A stretch of 64,000 bases of DNA. It comes from Neopestalotiopsis rosae (lineage: Eukaryota; Ascomycota; Sordariomycetes; Amphisphaeriales; Sporocadaceae). The notes under the pieces were generated by a model. The model searched no databases, was not told where the DNA came from, and was given only the letters and a program-made list of their open reading frames with translations. Made by a program: the position numbers and the translations under genes. Within the stretch, counting starts at the first letter, position 1. Each line of letters begins with the position of its first letter. Shown here in pieces: positions 21,848 through 31,853 of this stretch. The stretch lies in the NCBI GenBank assembly GCA_023078685.1, contig JALGAS010000011.1:372001-436000 (forward strand). Reading direction: 5' to 3'.

Positions 21848-23490
21848 CTATCGGGTCAAGGGCTCGCCCTGCTTAATCTTGGCAGCACCGTACTTCTCCA
21901 GACGGATGGCCTGGATGGCAATGAAACCACTGGTGTCCTCGGGGCTGAAACCCTCAAGGGTGTCCATGCTGGCCTGCTCCTCACTGTACAGGTTGCTCTC
22001 GGGTGCGGATCGGGAAAGGACGTGAGCGGCTCCCTTGTAGACCATCATGTTGACGGTACCGTGGACGTGCTTCTGGCTGAACTCGATGGAGTTCTCGAGC
22101 AGCTCACGCTCAGGGGAGAAGTACATGCCTGAGCCATGTTAGTTCGAACACTTTTCGCAGAGCAACATGAGGGTTGATCATACCGTTGTAGAGGCACTGC
22201 GACCACTGGTTGCCAATGTAGGCCATGATTTGCCTGACCTTGGAGTCGACAGTCATGCCCTCGATATCGACGTGTGCAAGACGGAGCACAGTCAATGCAG
22301 GAGAGTCGTAGGCTCCACGGCTCTTGAGGCCGATGAAGCGAGACTCAACAATATCAATTCTTCCAACACCGTTGCGGCCAGCAATGTCGTTCAAGGCCTT
22401 GAAAAGCTCAAGAGATCCGGTGACGGTCTCACCACCCTCAACCTGCAGCTTAACGGGGATTCCACCACGGAATTCGACGGAGAACTTGGTGGGGACATCG
22501 GGGGCGTCGAGGGGATCTGGAATTCACTCTGATTAGCTCATACGACACTGGAAAGGCAGGAACCGAAGGACAGGTCTGAGAGAACGTACCGACAGTTCGG
22601 GTCCAGACATCCTTGGGTGCAGGCACATCGGGCTTCTCAAGGATACCACTCTCGTAGCTGCAGTGAGCCAGGTTATCGTCCTGAGACCAGGGGGCCTTGG
22701 GAGTGGACGAGACGGGGATGGCGTTCTCGGCAGCAAACTTCAGGAGATCCTGGCGACCGGCGAAACGGTTGAAGAAGGCGGGAATCCTCCAAGGGGCGAT
22801 AACCTGAAGGCTGGGGTCGCATGCCTTCCAGGCAAGCTCGAATCTGACTTGGTCGTTGCCCTTGCCAGTGCAGCCGTGGCTGAGAACCTTGCAGTTGTAC
22901 TTGTGGGCAACCCGGACTTGAGCGCGGGCAATGACGGGGCGGGCCAGACTGGTTCCGAGAAGGTATCGGTCCTCGTAGATGGCATTGCACTGGATGGCGG
23001 GGAAGATGAGCTCATCGACAAACTCCTGCTGGAGGTTCTCAATAATCATGCGCTCGGCACCGAGAGCGAGAGCCTTCTTCTCGACCTCGGCGAAGTCTTC
23101 CTGCTGACCGACGTCGGCAAGGAAAGCCTGGAAGCGATCTAGGTCAGTGTTGGACCGAAATTCGAGTTAGACGGTGAGAAACTCACGACGACGGTGTAGC
23201 CCTGTAGCAAAAAGATCACATTAGCATGCCAATTGACGTCATATTAGATCTAGGAATGAGCTCATACCTCGAGAATCAACCATTTGAGGATGGTCGAAGT
23301 GTCAAGACCTGGGTAACGTCAGTAATCGAGGGTTGCGGTTGCTATGGGACCAGCCAGAGGTGTCTGTTTGGCTGATAAGAGAGGGAAGGCATACCGCCAG
23401 AGTAGGCGCTGTGCAGACGCTGTTAGCTCATTGAATCCGGTCTCAATTCTTGGATTCAACATACAGGCAGACTCGTTTGTCAGCAGACAT
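21848..23490 (-). CDS. arg1: Argininosuccinate synthase
   Basis: Catalyses ATP-dependent joining of citrulline and aspartate to argininosuccinate in arginine synthesis, in the cytosol. Seven exons on the minus strand: 23465-23490, 23395-23408, 23268-23308, 23187-23201, 22590-23127, 22184-22516 and 21848-22128. They total 1248 nt, 415 residues, the normal fungal length. After splicing the N-terminus reads LAYSGGLDTSTILKWL, the ATP-pyrophosphatase loop, then VVAFLADVGQ. Later hallmarks are SHGCTGKGNDQVRFEL, NDIAGRNGVGRIDIVE and SRFIGLKSRG. All phases agree. The two exons of 14 and 15 nt are notable; the first encodes most of the ATP loop and lies between introns of 56 and 86 bp, which suggests ordered splicing. 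No sign of damage. Confidence 0.95.
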
Positions 23491-24308
23491 GATGGATATG
23501 GTTTGTTTATTGGGGGTATCGGTATTGTGGAATGAAGCAAACGAAATGTCGGGCGGCGGGGGAATTTTTCTTGAGGATTTTTAAATACGCAGATGTTTGA
23601 GTCAAAAGAAAGGCCGCGATCGGCAGACTTTCGTTGGCCCTGATTCACAAACTTTCTGACTGGCCAATGGCACTATCCATGGATCCTTACTGGCAGGGCT
23701 GGCGAGATACAGGCTGGCACGCATTAAAAGAGTGGAGAAGGTGCCATGTTAGACAACCAAGCTATACCGCATTTAAAGACGCATGTAACCTGGAAATGTA
23801 CGGTATGTCGAGTCTTCTAATGTCTATGGTCATCTAGATACCAGGCCAAGGGCTCAATCAAGTCTGTTTGACGTCAACAAGTGTCCAAGTGAATGTGGAT
23901 GGAAGATGAATCTTTTGATACAAGGAAGTTGGCGGGGGCAACCAGCAGCTTGAGCTTGAGCTTCTTATCGGAGCTAATCAGCTTCTTATCATTGCGAGGG
24001 GTCCCAGTTTGCTAGCCAGCCTGGCTTGGGACCATCTCTTATCATAACGTAAAAGTCTATACTACTGCTCAATTCCATCGTCTCCATTCATACAAAGAAG
24101 CCCCAAAGGACCAATACCTTCAACTGAACAGCGATATCTATGAAAATTTCTACTTGACAACTGTGCCACGTGCGGGACTTCTCTCTAGAAAGAAGGGACC
24201 TACGAAGCGAGAGACTCATTAGCTAATGCTTCACAGACGGTGGTCGTTATTGGACCAGTCAAGGAGGCAATCTTTCCATGACAGGCGAGACTCAGGAAAT
24301 GAGAACGA
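23491..24308. other. Intergenic region
   Basis: Promoter side of arg1 and 3' side of the thioesterase. Holds GAGCTTGAGCTT-type short repeats near 23950 and GATAA/TTATC motifs near 23965-24040. No gene seen. Confidence 0.45.
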
Positions 24309-25237
24309 TCAGTCAACTTCATCCAGGTTGACTCCCTCTGGTGGCGTGTAAGGCTCTCCTGTCTGCGACTTCCAGGCTTGCGTGACATATCTGCACCGGG
24401 TAGGTTAGAGACCATACGACATACTTGACAGAGCATTCTGACTTACTTGGTATGGCTTCCCCGCGCAGCAAGTTCACCTTTGCTATTTCTAAAGGTAATC
24501 GATGTGTACGCAAGTGTCTTGCCAACTGTCAATCGTATCAGTATCTGCATGACAAAATGAAACAGAGCAGCCTACTCTTGTCGCACACCGCGGTGGCTGA
24601 AAGCTTTTCTCCGATTTTGCCTCCGCTGCTCAAGTATGTGACTGAAAAACTGTCAGATCAGAATACAGCGAGAAGAAATCGGGAAGGCATCACCATTGAG
24701 ATCTGTCGAGACGCCCGTGGCATACAATCCCATAGAGGCGACAGCAAGCGATCCGCCCAAGTCGACCATGCTAGCAATCGTACCTCCATGAATGATTTTC
24801 AGCCGGTTCTTGAAGCATGATTAGTCTCCAAAATGGCAAGCGTCTCTTGCAGCTGATGTACGAACCGTATGGTCCTTGGTTATGTCCAACTCAAAGTCCA
24901 CTCTACCGCGCTCGGCATTGATTACCCTCAGCTGCTCGTATTAGCAAGGTCGGGTACACTGAACACTCAAGACAGAAACTCACATGAGGCCCAAGAAGTC
25001 TACATCATCCATACAGCACTGTCAGCTTCACCTATACCGGAGAATTCGTGGCGGAAGGCGACAATATCTCGATATTTGGCTCATTGGCAACTAACCTCGG
25101 CTCCAGACCGGACTCGGCCATGAACGACTTCAAGACCTGAGAGCGTAGAATCAGTCAATGATTCGATGCATAAGAGGAAGGACCCTTTCAGAACTTACGC
25201 CCTTGACGAATTTGACTGGCGTTGCTTTTTGAGACAT
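24309..25237 (-). CDS. PaaI/ACOT13-type hotdog thioesterase
   Basis: Eight short exons on the minus strand: 25199-25237, 25096-25136, 24984-24999, 24866-24931, 24694-24808, 24576-24641, 24447-24525 and 24309-24390. They total 504 nt and 167 residues with every phase consistent. The joined protein shows the hotdog signature LKIIHGGTIASMVDLGGSLA, then GVSTDLNVTYL and KIGKTLAYTSITF, ending in ARGSHTKY. This is the 4HBT/PaaI pattern of acyl-CoA thioesterase 13 (Them2). HGG plus the following Asp is the usual active-site region. It should hydrolyse acyl-CoA esters; the exact substrate and the mitochondrial or cytosolic site are unknown. Exon 3 is only 16 nt. The region looks non-coding without splicing because introns interrupt it about every 60 nt. 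Confidence 0.85.
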
Positions 25238-25722
25238 GGCAGGCAACTGTTTGACTATATTTATCAATGACTAGAAGGGAAGATGAGTGCAAGCATGTTT
25301 AAACGCAAGGTGATGTTGAAATGCGCTGCGACCCTGAGCCAATGAACACTAGCGGAACGAATGAACGAATGCCCCCAGACGCGACTACCCATAGGCCCTG
25401 TCTTTGGCCCGATTTGACCCGCTAAACGACATATCCCAGTGGTCGCGCTTCATTAGTCCATGAGCGTTGGACCCCTGTCAATCTCTGAAAGTTCAAAGAA
25501 AATATAGTGGAGCCCAAGCAGAAAAAGTAGAAGAAGAAATGCAACCTTCCATCTGCAGGATTATCTGTCATACGAACACACTGCTAGCCGCCGTCCAAGT
25601 ATCTGACGAGTAGGCGGTCAGCGCTATCCTCTCGCTTGATTCCAGAGCATTCTTCTTGGCCGCGGTGTCGCACGAGCTGAGAGGTTTCTCGAACTCCACG
25701 TGTCGGTTCTTTGCAATCAGAA
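25238..25722. promoter_or_regulatory. Divergent promoter region
   Basis: 485 bp between the divergent thioesterase and RRM-protein genes. No gene seen; probably holds both promoters. Confidence 0.5.
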
Positions 25723-27633
25723 ATGGCCGGGGATTCAGCCGCGAAAACAACATTGCAACCCGACAGTGAAGGATATACCCGCCTACATATCACGCCGCTC
25801 GATGCCGATCTTCTCAAAGTTGTAGTTCCCGCCGCAGTCTTGCCGCAGGCCCGCAACATTTCCTATCACACTCTCGAGACCTTGCCCGAGAAGCGATACG
25901 GCTTTGTCGAGTTGCCCCTTGCCGACGCTGATAAGCTACGCAAGAAGCTCAACGGAGCGACACTCAGAGGCGCCAAGGTGCGCATTGAACAAGCACGTCC
26001 TGCGTCGATACATCAACCCAACGACGACGCCATGGCAAAGGACGAAGTCAAGGACAAGAAGTCCAAAAAGGATAAGAAGGACAAGAAGCCCTCCAAAGAG
26101 AAGAAGGATAGGATTAAGAAGTGCAAGCTGGAGAGCGAGGAAGTCGAGGGTGTCGTGATCGAGGACCGCAAGATCAAGCGTGGCTGGACCGTCACCGAGA
26201 GCGACAAGATCCAGGAGAAGCGCAGGGACAAGGATAGAAAGAGCAAGGACGCCGATGGCAAGAAAGAGAAGAAACTCAAGAAGAGAGAGGTCAAGTCCAA
26301 GTACACGGACGCCCCCGAGTGTCTGTTCAAGCAGAAATTGCCAGAACCCCCAACCAAAACCAAGAAGACCACCGACGACGATGACGACGAGGATGCGCCA
26401 AAACGGAAGAAGAGAAAGGGCGCCAACCAGATCGTGGTGCATGAGTTTGAAAAGACGCACAAGTATCCGACATTCTTGAAGTCGAGCGGAGCAACGACGG
26501 AGTCCAAGCCTTTGACCTTTGAGGACGGCAAGGGCTGGGTAGATGAGGAGGGCAACGTTGTGGATAATCAGAAGATTACAAGGCCTTCATTTGCAAACGT
26601 CAAGGTCGAAGCGAGGTCCAAACGAGTCGCTAAACCGGCGCCAGTGGAAGACGACGATACCAGCAGCAGTGGCTCATCCTCAGACTCGGATAGTGATTCA
26701 GATGATGCTGCAAAGCCGACTGCGTCGAAGCAGGAATCTAAGACGACGCCGGTCCAGCAAGATGACGATACAACAAGCAGTAGCGGGTCCTCGGAGGCGG
26801 ACTCGTCCGACGACGATTCCTCGGACGAGAAACCAGCGGCGCAAGTCCCCATCACAAAAGGAAAAGCAGCAGCAGCCCCCGGCACCCTCAAGAGAAGTGC
26901 TCCTTCGGCCGATAACTCCGACGACACAAGTAGCAGCGGCTCGTCATCTGAGGATGAATCTGACCTAGACGAGTCTCCAGTGAAGCAAAAGGTCAAAAAG
27001 CTCAAGGTTGATACGAAAGCCCCGGCTAGTCCCCTACCCGCAGCCAAGATCGATTCAGCACGTCCAAAATCCTCTGGCTCAGCTACCAGTCTCACAATCC
27101 AGATCCCACCTGTGACACCAGCAGCTACCAAGGTGCATCCACTCGAGGCTCTCTACAAGCGGCCCGCTGGCGAAGAAGCCGCACCGGATGCTGGCTTTAG
27201 CTTTTTTGGAAACAATGACGACGACATTGAGGAAGACGCAGACGATGCTGCTGCTCCCAGCAGCCAGGTCCCCATGACACCATTCAGCAAGCAAGATTTT
27301 GAGTTCAGAAATATCCGCAGTGCCGCCCCTACACCCGATACTGCTCATCCTAGTCGATCTTACAATCTATGGCCACGTGGTGGAGAAGACGACATTGCCG
27401 AGGAGGATGAGGAAGAGGAGGACGGCGAGGATGAAGATGCCGGCGAGGACACGGCCATGACTGACGCCACCAACGCTGGAGCTTCTGAGAAGTCTAGTTC
27501 CAAAAGCGAGTTCCAAAATTGGTTCTGGGAGCATCGTGGCGATCTCAACCGGTCGTGGAAGAAGCGCAGAAAGACAGCAAGCAAGGAAAAGCGCAACCGG
27601 GAGAACCGTGCCCGCGCAGCGAGAGCCATCTAG
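25723..27633 (+). CDS. Acidic nucleolar-type RRM protein (Nop8/SRP40-like)
   Basis: Single exon, 636 residues from the ATG at 25723. Residues about 20-95 resemble an RRM fold: LHITPLDADLL (beta 1), then RYGFVELPLADADKLRKKLNG (RNP1-like strand and helix) and AKVRIEQARP. A long lysine-rich region (about 105-250) follows, with several nuclear-localisation-type clusters. The middle has three similar acidic serine blocks, each beginning with two or three acidic residues followed by TSSSGSS or TTSSSGSS, which are likely casein-kinase-2 substrates as in SRP40/Nopp140 proteins. The C-terminus has an acidic run and then a basic SWKKRRKTASKEKRNRENR tail. The plan fits a nucleolar ribosome-biogenesis factor such as Nop8. 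Assignment is by composition and the RRM, so the exact orthologue is uncertain. Confidence 0.75.
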   Translation: MAGDSAAKTTLQPDSEGYTRLHITPLDADLLKVVVPAAVLPQARNISYHTLETLPEKRYGFVELPLADADKLRKKLNGATLRGAKVRIEQARPASIHQPNDDAMAKDEVKDKKSKKDKKDKKPSKEKKDRIKKCKLESEEVEGVVIEDRKIKRGWTVTESDKIQEKRRDKDRKSKDADGKKEKKLKKREVKSKYTDAPECLFKQKLPEPPTKTKKTTDDDDDEDAPKRKKRKGANQIVVHEFEKTHKYPTFLKSSGATTESKPLTFEDGKGWVDEEGNVVDNQKITRPSFANVKVEARSKRVAKPAPVEDDDTSSSGSSSDSDSDSDDAAKPTASKQESKTTPVQQDDDTTSSSGSSEADSSDDDSSDEKPAAQVPITKGKAAAAPGTLKRSAPSADNSDDTSSSGSSSEDESDLDESPVKQKVKKLKVDTKAPASPLPAAKIDSARPKSSGSATSLTIQIPPVTPAATKVHPLEALYKRPAGEEAAPDAGFSFFGNNDDDIEEDADDAAAPSSQVPMTPFSKQDFEFRNIRSAAPTPDTAHPSRSYNLWPRGGEDDIAEEDEEEEDGEDEDAGEDTAMTDATNAGASEKSSSKSEFQNWFWEHRGDLNRSWKKRRKTASKEKRNRENRARAARAI

Positions 27634-28112
27634 ATTTTTAAATCCATAGCGTTCATCAAGATAGATATCACGAATCATGTCGACGATCATAATCACTTCA
27701 CTTTCACATCATGTCAAGACCAGGTGATATTTTCATGAACTGTTGGTCATTCTCAGCCTATGGTATGTCAGATCGCCCGCAACGTCCGCCTCCTCTGAAC
27801 ACTATCCTTTTGACTTCCCGAAATGTTCCATCCTGTTCTTTTTTCTAGGCAAGACTTTCCAGTCAAGGGTGAGCCAGTTGCAAGAGAAGATTGTCGTGAC
27901 ACATGTTTTCTTTTGCAAAGAACCGTCCCCGAGCTTTCTACTGTCTAGACACCACGATCGGATGCGCCTCACTCTGTCTGCCAAAAAAGTAAACCATTGC
28001 TGCAATACGTCTCGAAGCTTCCTGAAAACGTTCTTTTTCTTGTTTTTTCTCATCTTACGTCGGGGGATTTGCACAACTTTTGGATCCTCTTTTGGAGAAA
28101 ACAACGGGTTGA
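27634..28112. other. Intergenic, CT-rich
   Basis: 3' end of the RRM-protein gene and pyrimidine-rich sequence. No gene recognised. Confidence 0.4.
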
Positions 28113-28440
28113 ACGCCGCTTTTTGAGAGGGTATCATGGTTGCAACGCCGAAAGCATGCCAAAACTACTCCTCTTCTTCTCGATTTTTCTGGCATTTTCT
28201 GTTGGACAAGCGAAATGTGAAAGACAAAATGTATGCCGCGCTTTGGGGGTATCATTGCCGCAACGCCGAAAACAAAGCAATTGCTGGAAAACTTTTCTTC
28301 TTCTGCCGCATTCTGAAAGTCTTGGTGAAGAGCGAAAGAAACAAACTGTACGCCGTATGGGTATCTTTGCCGAAAAAATGCCTGAGGAACGAATCATGGC
28401 TCGAAGGAAACAACTTTTTTTTGTGCGGTTTTATGTTTTC
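28113..28440. repeat. Diverged ~117-bp tandem repeat
   Basis: Units start at about 28113, 28233 and 28350. Each opens with A(C/T)GCCG, a GGGTATC block and GCCGAAA, and the first two end with GCGAAA...ACAAA(A/C)TGT. The third is partial and more diverged. It lies between two convergent genes. By-eye alignment only. Confidence 0.5.
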
Positions 28441-29041
28441 CAAATGTTTTTGTGTTGCCGTGGGGCAATATTGAAGGTATGAGGCGTAAATGCATCGCAA
28501 GACAAGAGACATCAGAAATCTCCAAGGCAGAAAAGCGATCAAACGCCCAGTGTGTGTTCAAGGCAGAGCGCGAAATGGGTATCTCAAAAGCAGAGAAACA
28601 AAAGGGCAGCGACATGGTCTCGTTGTTTTCAAGCTTCATCCTGTTGCTGTCCCGGTATATAGCTGCGAGGACGTGGCGAAATGCAAGACTAGAGAAAGGA
28701 TGCCGCCGAAGAACGAGAAGCTGATGAGCCAATCTTTCTCATCCTGAATCGAGTCGCGAGTCGAAAAAAGTGAAACCATGAAAAGAAGTCAGTCGTCGAA
28801 AGCAGAATAGACACCGCAAGAGAGGCGATGGCGGAAATGGAGTCGCAAGTCCGTGAAAACAAGAATCGCCCGAAGAGACAAATGCAGGAATGATGCAATG
28901 TTCAGAGCATCTTCTCCAAACTTGTCCCAGCCCATTGCTCATGAGCAGGGAAGCATAACCGAAGAAAAGGGACGAATTCTCTCTAGTATAGCGAGCTTCT
29001 TGCAAAGCTGTGAGAGCCTACTAGACAAGCAGGAAAACAAA
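28441..29041. other. Intergenic, purine-rich
   Basis: AAG/GAA-rich sequence on the plus strand downstream of the membrane-protein gene. Short frames lack motifs. Confidence 0.4.
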
Positions 29042-31420
29042 TCAGTCGCGAGAGATGCGAGACATGCGACAGCTTGCTGTGCGCATGGACGAACGAGCAG
29101 TACCGGACTCGCTGCGCTCCTCAATCGGAGTCATGGCGTAAAAGCCAAAGTTCGTATCACGCGGATGAACAGCAGCAGTGGAGTAAGGTCTCGAAGAGGT
29201 ATCAAGGTCGCCGTCGTGCAAATAAGCGTCGCTCGATCTCGGGGTGTGGACGAACTTGCCGGCATCGTAGTCGGGTTCGTGGAACTGGGTAGAGACAGGA
29301 TGAGAGCCGAGGGCTTCGTCGCGGCGGCCGAGGGAGGCTTGAGATAGATTGCGCTTCATCATGGGCTGAGGAATCGAAGCCTGGGAGAGATCACGCTCTA
29401 TAGCCTGAGGGATGGAAAAGTCGGCTGCATGGTGGGCCGAGACACTCGAAGTAGCTCCATGAAAATCGAATGGAGATGACGAGATGATCTGTGGCGATGT
29501 GTTTGCCTTGGTGTGGGGAGTACGAACAGGCGAGGAGGGCATCGATTGATCATCGGAGGACAAGTCAACCACGGCAGAGGAGTGAGGCAGGTACAGTTTC
29601 GCTGCGGCAGGGAGCGATATGATCGACATTCGCTCAGCTGATAGAACTGATCCATAGTCTGAGTCAAGCTGGGGGGCAGATCCAGGCGTCGATGAGCTCT
29701 TTGAAGTAGGAGAGACACGCTTCTTAGAGCTGTCAAGTTCGTGGATATCAGAACGACCGCTGTGATACGTGAGACCAGACGAGAAGCTGTGGGTAGGAGA
29801 CGACTCGTCACAGTGGCCAACGAGAGAGTCGGAGATGGCGATACTAATGCCACTTGTATCAACATCATCGTTCTGGGCGATGCGCTGTTCGGCACGATCA
29901 AGGTCCTCGGTTAGGTCATTGTAAGCAGGAACGCCTGTGCGGATGGTGGGGTTTCGGCTTCGAGTAACCAGGACCTGCTGACTGTAGATAGAAGGTAGAG
30001 TTGCGGGAGTCGGAAGGTTCTGGTTGTTCTGATTGTCTCTTCCCACAGCAGCCTCGAGTTCATGTGCCAGCTGCATGGGCTCGTTCGTGGGACGCGAAAA
30101 GTTGCGAGTACCCATTGGCTGCAATTCGATCAAGTCGTCGCCTCGCTGCTGAGAGCGATGGCCTCGAACGATGCGAGTACTCGTACGACGAGCATGCAGC
30201 ATGGCAAACGCGAAACTGAATGTAACGAAGAAAAGAACCGAGAGAATGAGCCAGATGAGAACATCGACCGAAGCATCCTGGTTGTAACTTGAACCAGTGG
30301 CAATGGTAGTAACGGCGGCAACTGTTGAAGTGTAGCTCAACTCGGCAAAAGCGACCAACAACCAGTACATGATTTGATCAGATGTCGCGTCGAGTATGAA
30401 AGCCTGGATGCGAGGGCCTTGAAATTTCAGGATCGTACGGTTGGAGATACGGCGAGCATAGCAGGCGACGAACAGCAGTCCAAAAATCAGAAATGCGACA
30501 AGGGAAACACCGAGACCTCGAAGTGCGCCTTGATCATACTGTTCCTCCTCATCAGAGTTGTATGCCAAGATAGAACAACAAACAATGACGATTGTGTAGG
30601 AAGCCTGAGCGCAAATTGCGGAAACCCAGAACATTGCAGTGATCTTGCCAGGACTGAGACTGAAAACTTGATTGACCAGTCCCTTCTTTCCATCACCGTT
30701 GTTGCCATTTCCACCAAAGCCCGGCCAGCCAAAGTTACGGGTGCGGCTTGTCGAGTCTCCGGTAGTCGGCGGAGTAGCATGGATGACCGTCGTAGTACCA
30801 AAGGATTCGATAACCTCTGGACTCTCGTCTCGAGCAGGATCCCTGGGCATGTGCGCCTCTCCAATCGGGGAGATAACATTGGGAACAGTGACACCCAAGG
30901 AAGTTCGGTTACCGCGACGAGTTGGAGGGCGCGGGGCGACGAGGCCGCGTGAGCTACCATGCTCCTCGCTGACGTTTGTGCTGCTCTGCTCTGCTGCGCT
31001 ATCGGGGGCAGAGTTGTTGTTGTTGACAGCAGCATTGTTCTTCGAGTAGGCCTCGATTGAGTCTCGATGATCCTCGAAGAAACCAGAGAGACCCGGGCCA
31101 GCACCGTCCTCGCGCCGAAAGTTGTATGGCCTACCAATGGTAGGCCGCTCGGGTGCAGCCTCAGACTGACTAAAGAAGGAACCAATGGTTCCTCCCAGGT
31201 CACGGGAGAGGCTGGCGAGAAGGCCGCCCTTCTTCTCCGCCTGGCGCTTTGCGCGCGCCTCTGCGTCAGCCTGCGCAGAGTACTCCCGCAGGCTGGGAAT
31301 ACCCAGCGCAGCCCGGGCCTCTGCGCCATCGTCGTCGAGACGCTCGTATGGAGCGTCTCGCCGACGCTCCCTGCCCAAGGGAGTGGGCGAGCTGGGGCCG
31401 GCGAGCGTGCCCGAAGACAT
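29042..31420 (-). CDS. Fungal multi-pass membrane protein with disordered tail
   Basis: Single coding exon, about 792 residues from the ATG at 31420. The open frame extends about 30 codons further upstream, but that part crosses the 5'UTR intron acceptor. The N-terminal 250 residues are polar and low in complexity. Four hydrophobic segments follow between about residues 250 and 430: FWVSAICAQASYTIVIVCCSI, GLGVSLVAFLIFGLLFVACY, WLLVAFAELSYTSTVAAV and VLIWLILSVLFFVTFSFAFA. An arginine-rich ARRTSTRIVRGHRSQQR motif sits just after the last segment. The remaining 340 residues are Ser/Pro-rich and look disordered and phosphorylatable. I do not recognise the family; it could be a fungal plasma-membrane or vacuolar regulator. 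Function unknown. Confidence 0.8.
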   Translation of the reverse strand: MSSGTLAGPSSPTPLGRERRRDAPYERLDDDGAEARAALGIPSLREYSAQADAEARAKRQAEKKGGLLASLSRDLGGTIGSFFSQSEAAPERPTIGRPYNFRREDGAGPGLSGFFEDHRDSIEAYSKNNAAVNNNNSAPDSAAEQSSTNVSEEHGSSRGLVAPRPPTRRGNRTSLGVTVPNVISPIGEAHMPRDPARDESPEVIESFGTTTVIHATPPTTGDSTSRTRNFGWPGFGGNGNNGDGKKGLVNQVFSLSPGKITAMFWVSAICAQASYTIVIVCCSILAYNSDEEEQYDQGALRGLGVSLVAFLIFGLLFVACYARRISNRTILKFQGPRIQAFILDATSDQIMYWLLVAFAELSYTSTVAAVTTIATGSSYNQDASVDVLIWLILSVLFFVTFSFAFAMLHARRTSTRIVRGHRSQQRGDDLIELQPMGTRNFSRPTNEPMQLAHELEAAVGRDNQNNQNLPTPATLPSIYSQQVLVTRSRNPTIRTGVPAYNDLTEDLDRAEQRIAQNDDVDTSGISIAISDSLVGHCDESSPTHSFSSGLTYHSGRSDIHELDSSKKRVSPTSKSSSTPGSAPQLDSDYGSVLSAERMSIISLPAAAKLYLPHSSAVVDLSSDDQSMPSSPVRTPHTKANTSPQIISSSPFDFHGATSSVSAHHAADFSIPQAIERDLSQASIPQPMMKRNLSQASLGRRDEALGSHPVSTQFHEPDYDAGKFVHTPRSSDAYLHDGDLDTSSRPYSTAAVHPRDTNFGFYAMTPIEERSESGTARSSMRTASCRMSRISRD

Positions 31421-31433
31421 TTCGATTTGGTTC

Positions 31434-31853
31434 CTACGCGCGCAATTATTAGAACTTTTCGAGAAAATTATTATTGATAGATTGCGTTTATCGAAATCGA
31501 AAAAAAGCAAATCGAGAAAAAATAGACCGAGAGAGGAGAACGAGAGAAAACAGAACGAAAGAGAGCAGAACGAGAAAAAATAGAACGAGAGAAAGCAGAA
31601 CGAGAAAGAGCAGAACGAGAGAAATGCAAAATCAGAAGACTAGGGTGTTCGGACGCAAGCCTGCGAGCAAGCAGACGGCGATGGTGCTGCTTGAGAAGAG
31701 ACGGGGTGAAGTTGGCGGCGGTGGTGTTTGTGAGTGTGGGCGGGTGCGGCGAGCGAGCAAACGCGACTCCATCACCGACTGACCAGTTTTCTTGATGCGC
31801 TTGATCCGATAGTGTAGGTAATAGAGACGAGATAAAAGAACATGTGTACTTAC
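31434..31853 (-). other. Probable 5'UTR intron of membrane-protein gene
   Basis: A GTAAGT donor at 31853-31848 and an acceptor CGCGCGTAG at 31434, only 13 bp before the ATG, outline a 420 bp intron in the 5' leader on the minus strand. Upstream of the donor is a CA/CC-rich stretch typical of a fungal leader. The intron contains a 15-bp tandem repeat. Confidence 0.55.
31505..31626. repeat. 15-bp tandem repeat (AGAACGAGAGAAAGC)
   Basis: About eight imperfect copies of a purine-rich 15-mer, AGAACGAGAGAAAGC and variants, lie inside the proposed 5'UTR intron of the membrane-protein gene. The array is polypurine on the plus strand and polypyrimidine on the transcribed strand. Confidence 0.75.

Noticed and set aside
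25936..27131. Several antisense and shifted frames over the acidic RRM protein, rich in Ser/Leu runs
   Set aside because: Shadows of the Lys/Glu/Asp/Ser-rich coding sequence.
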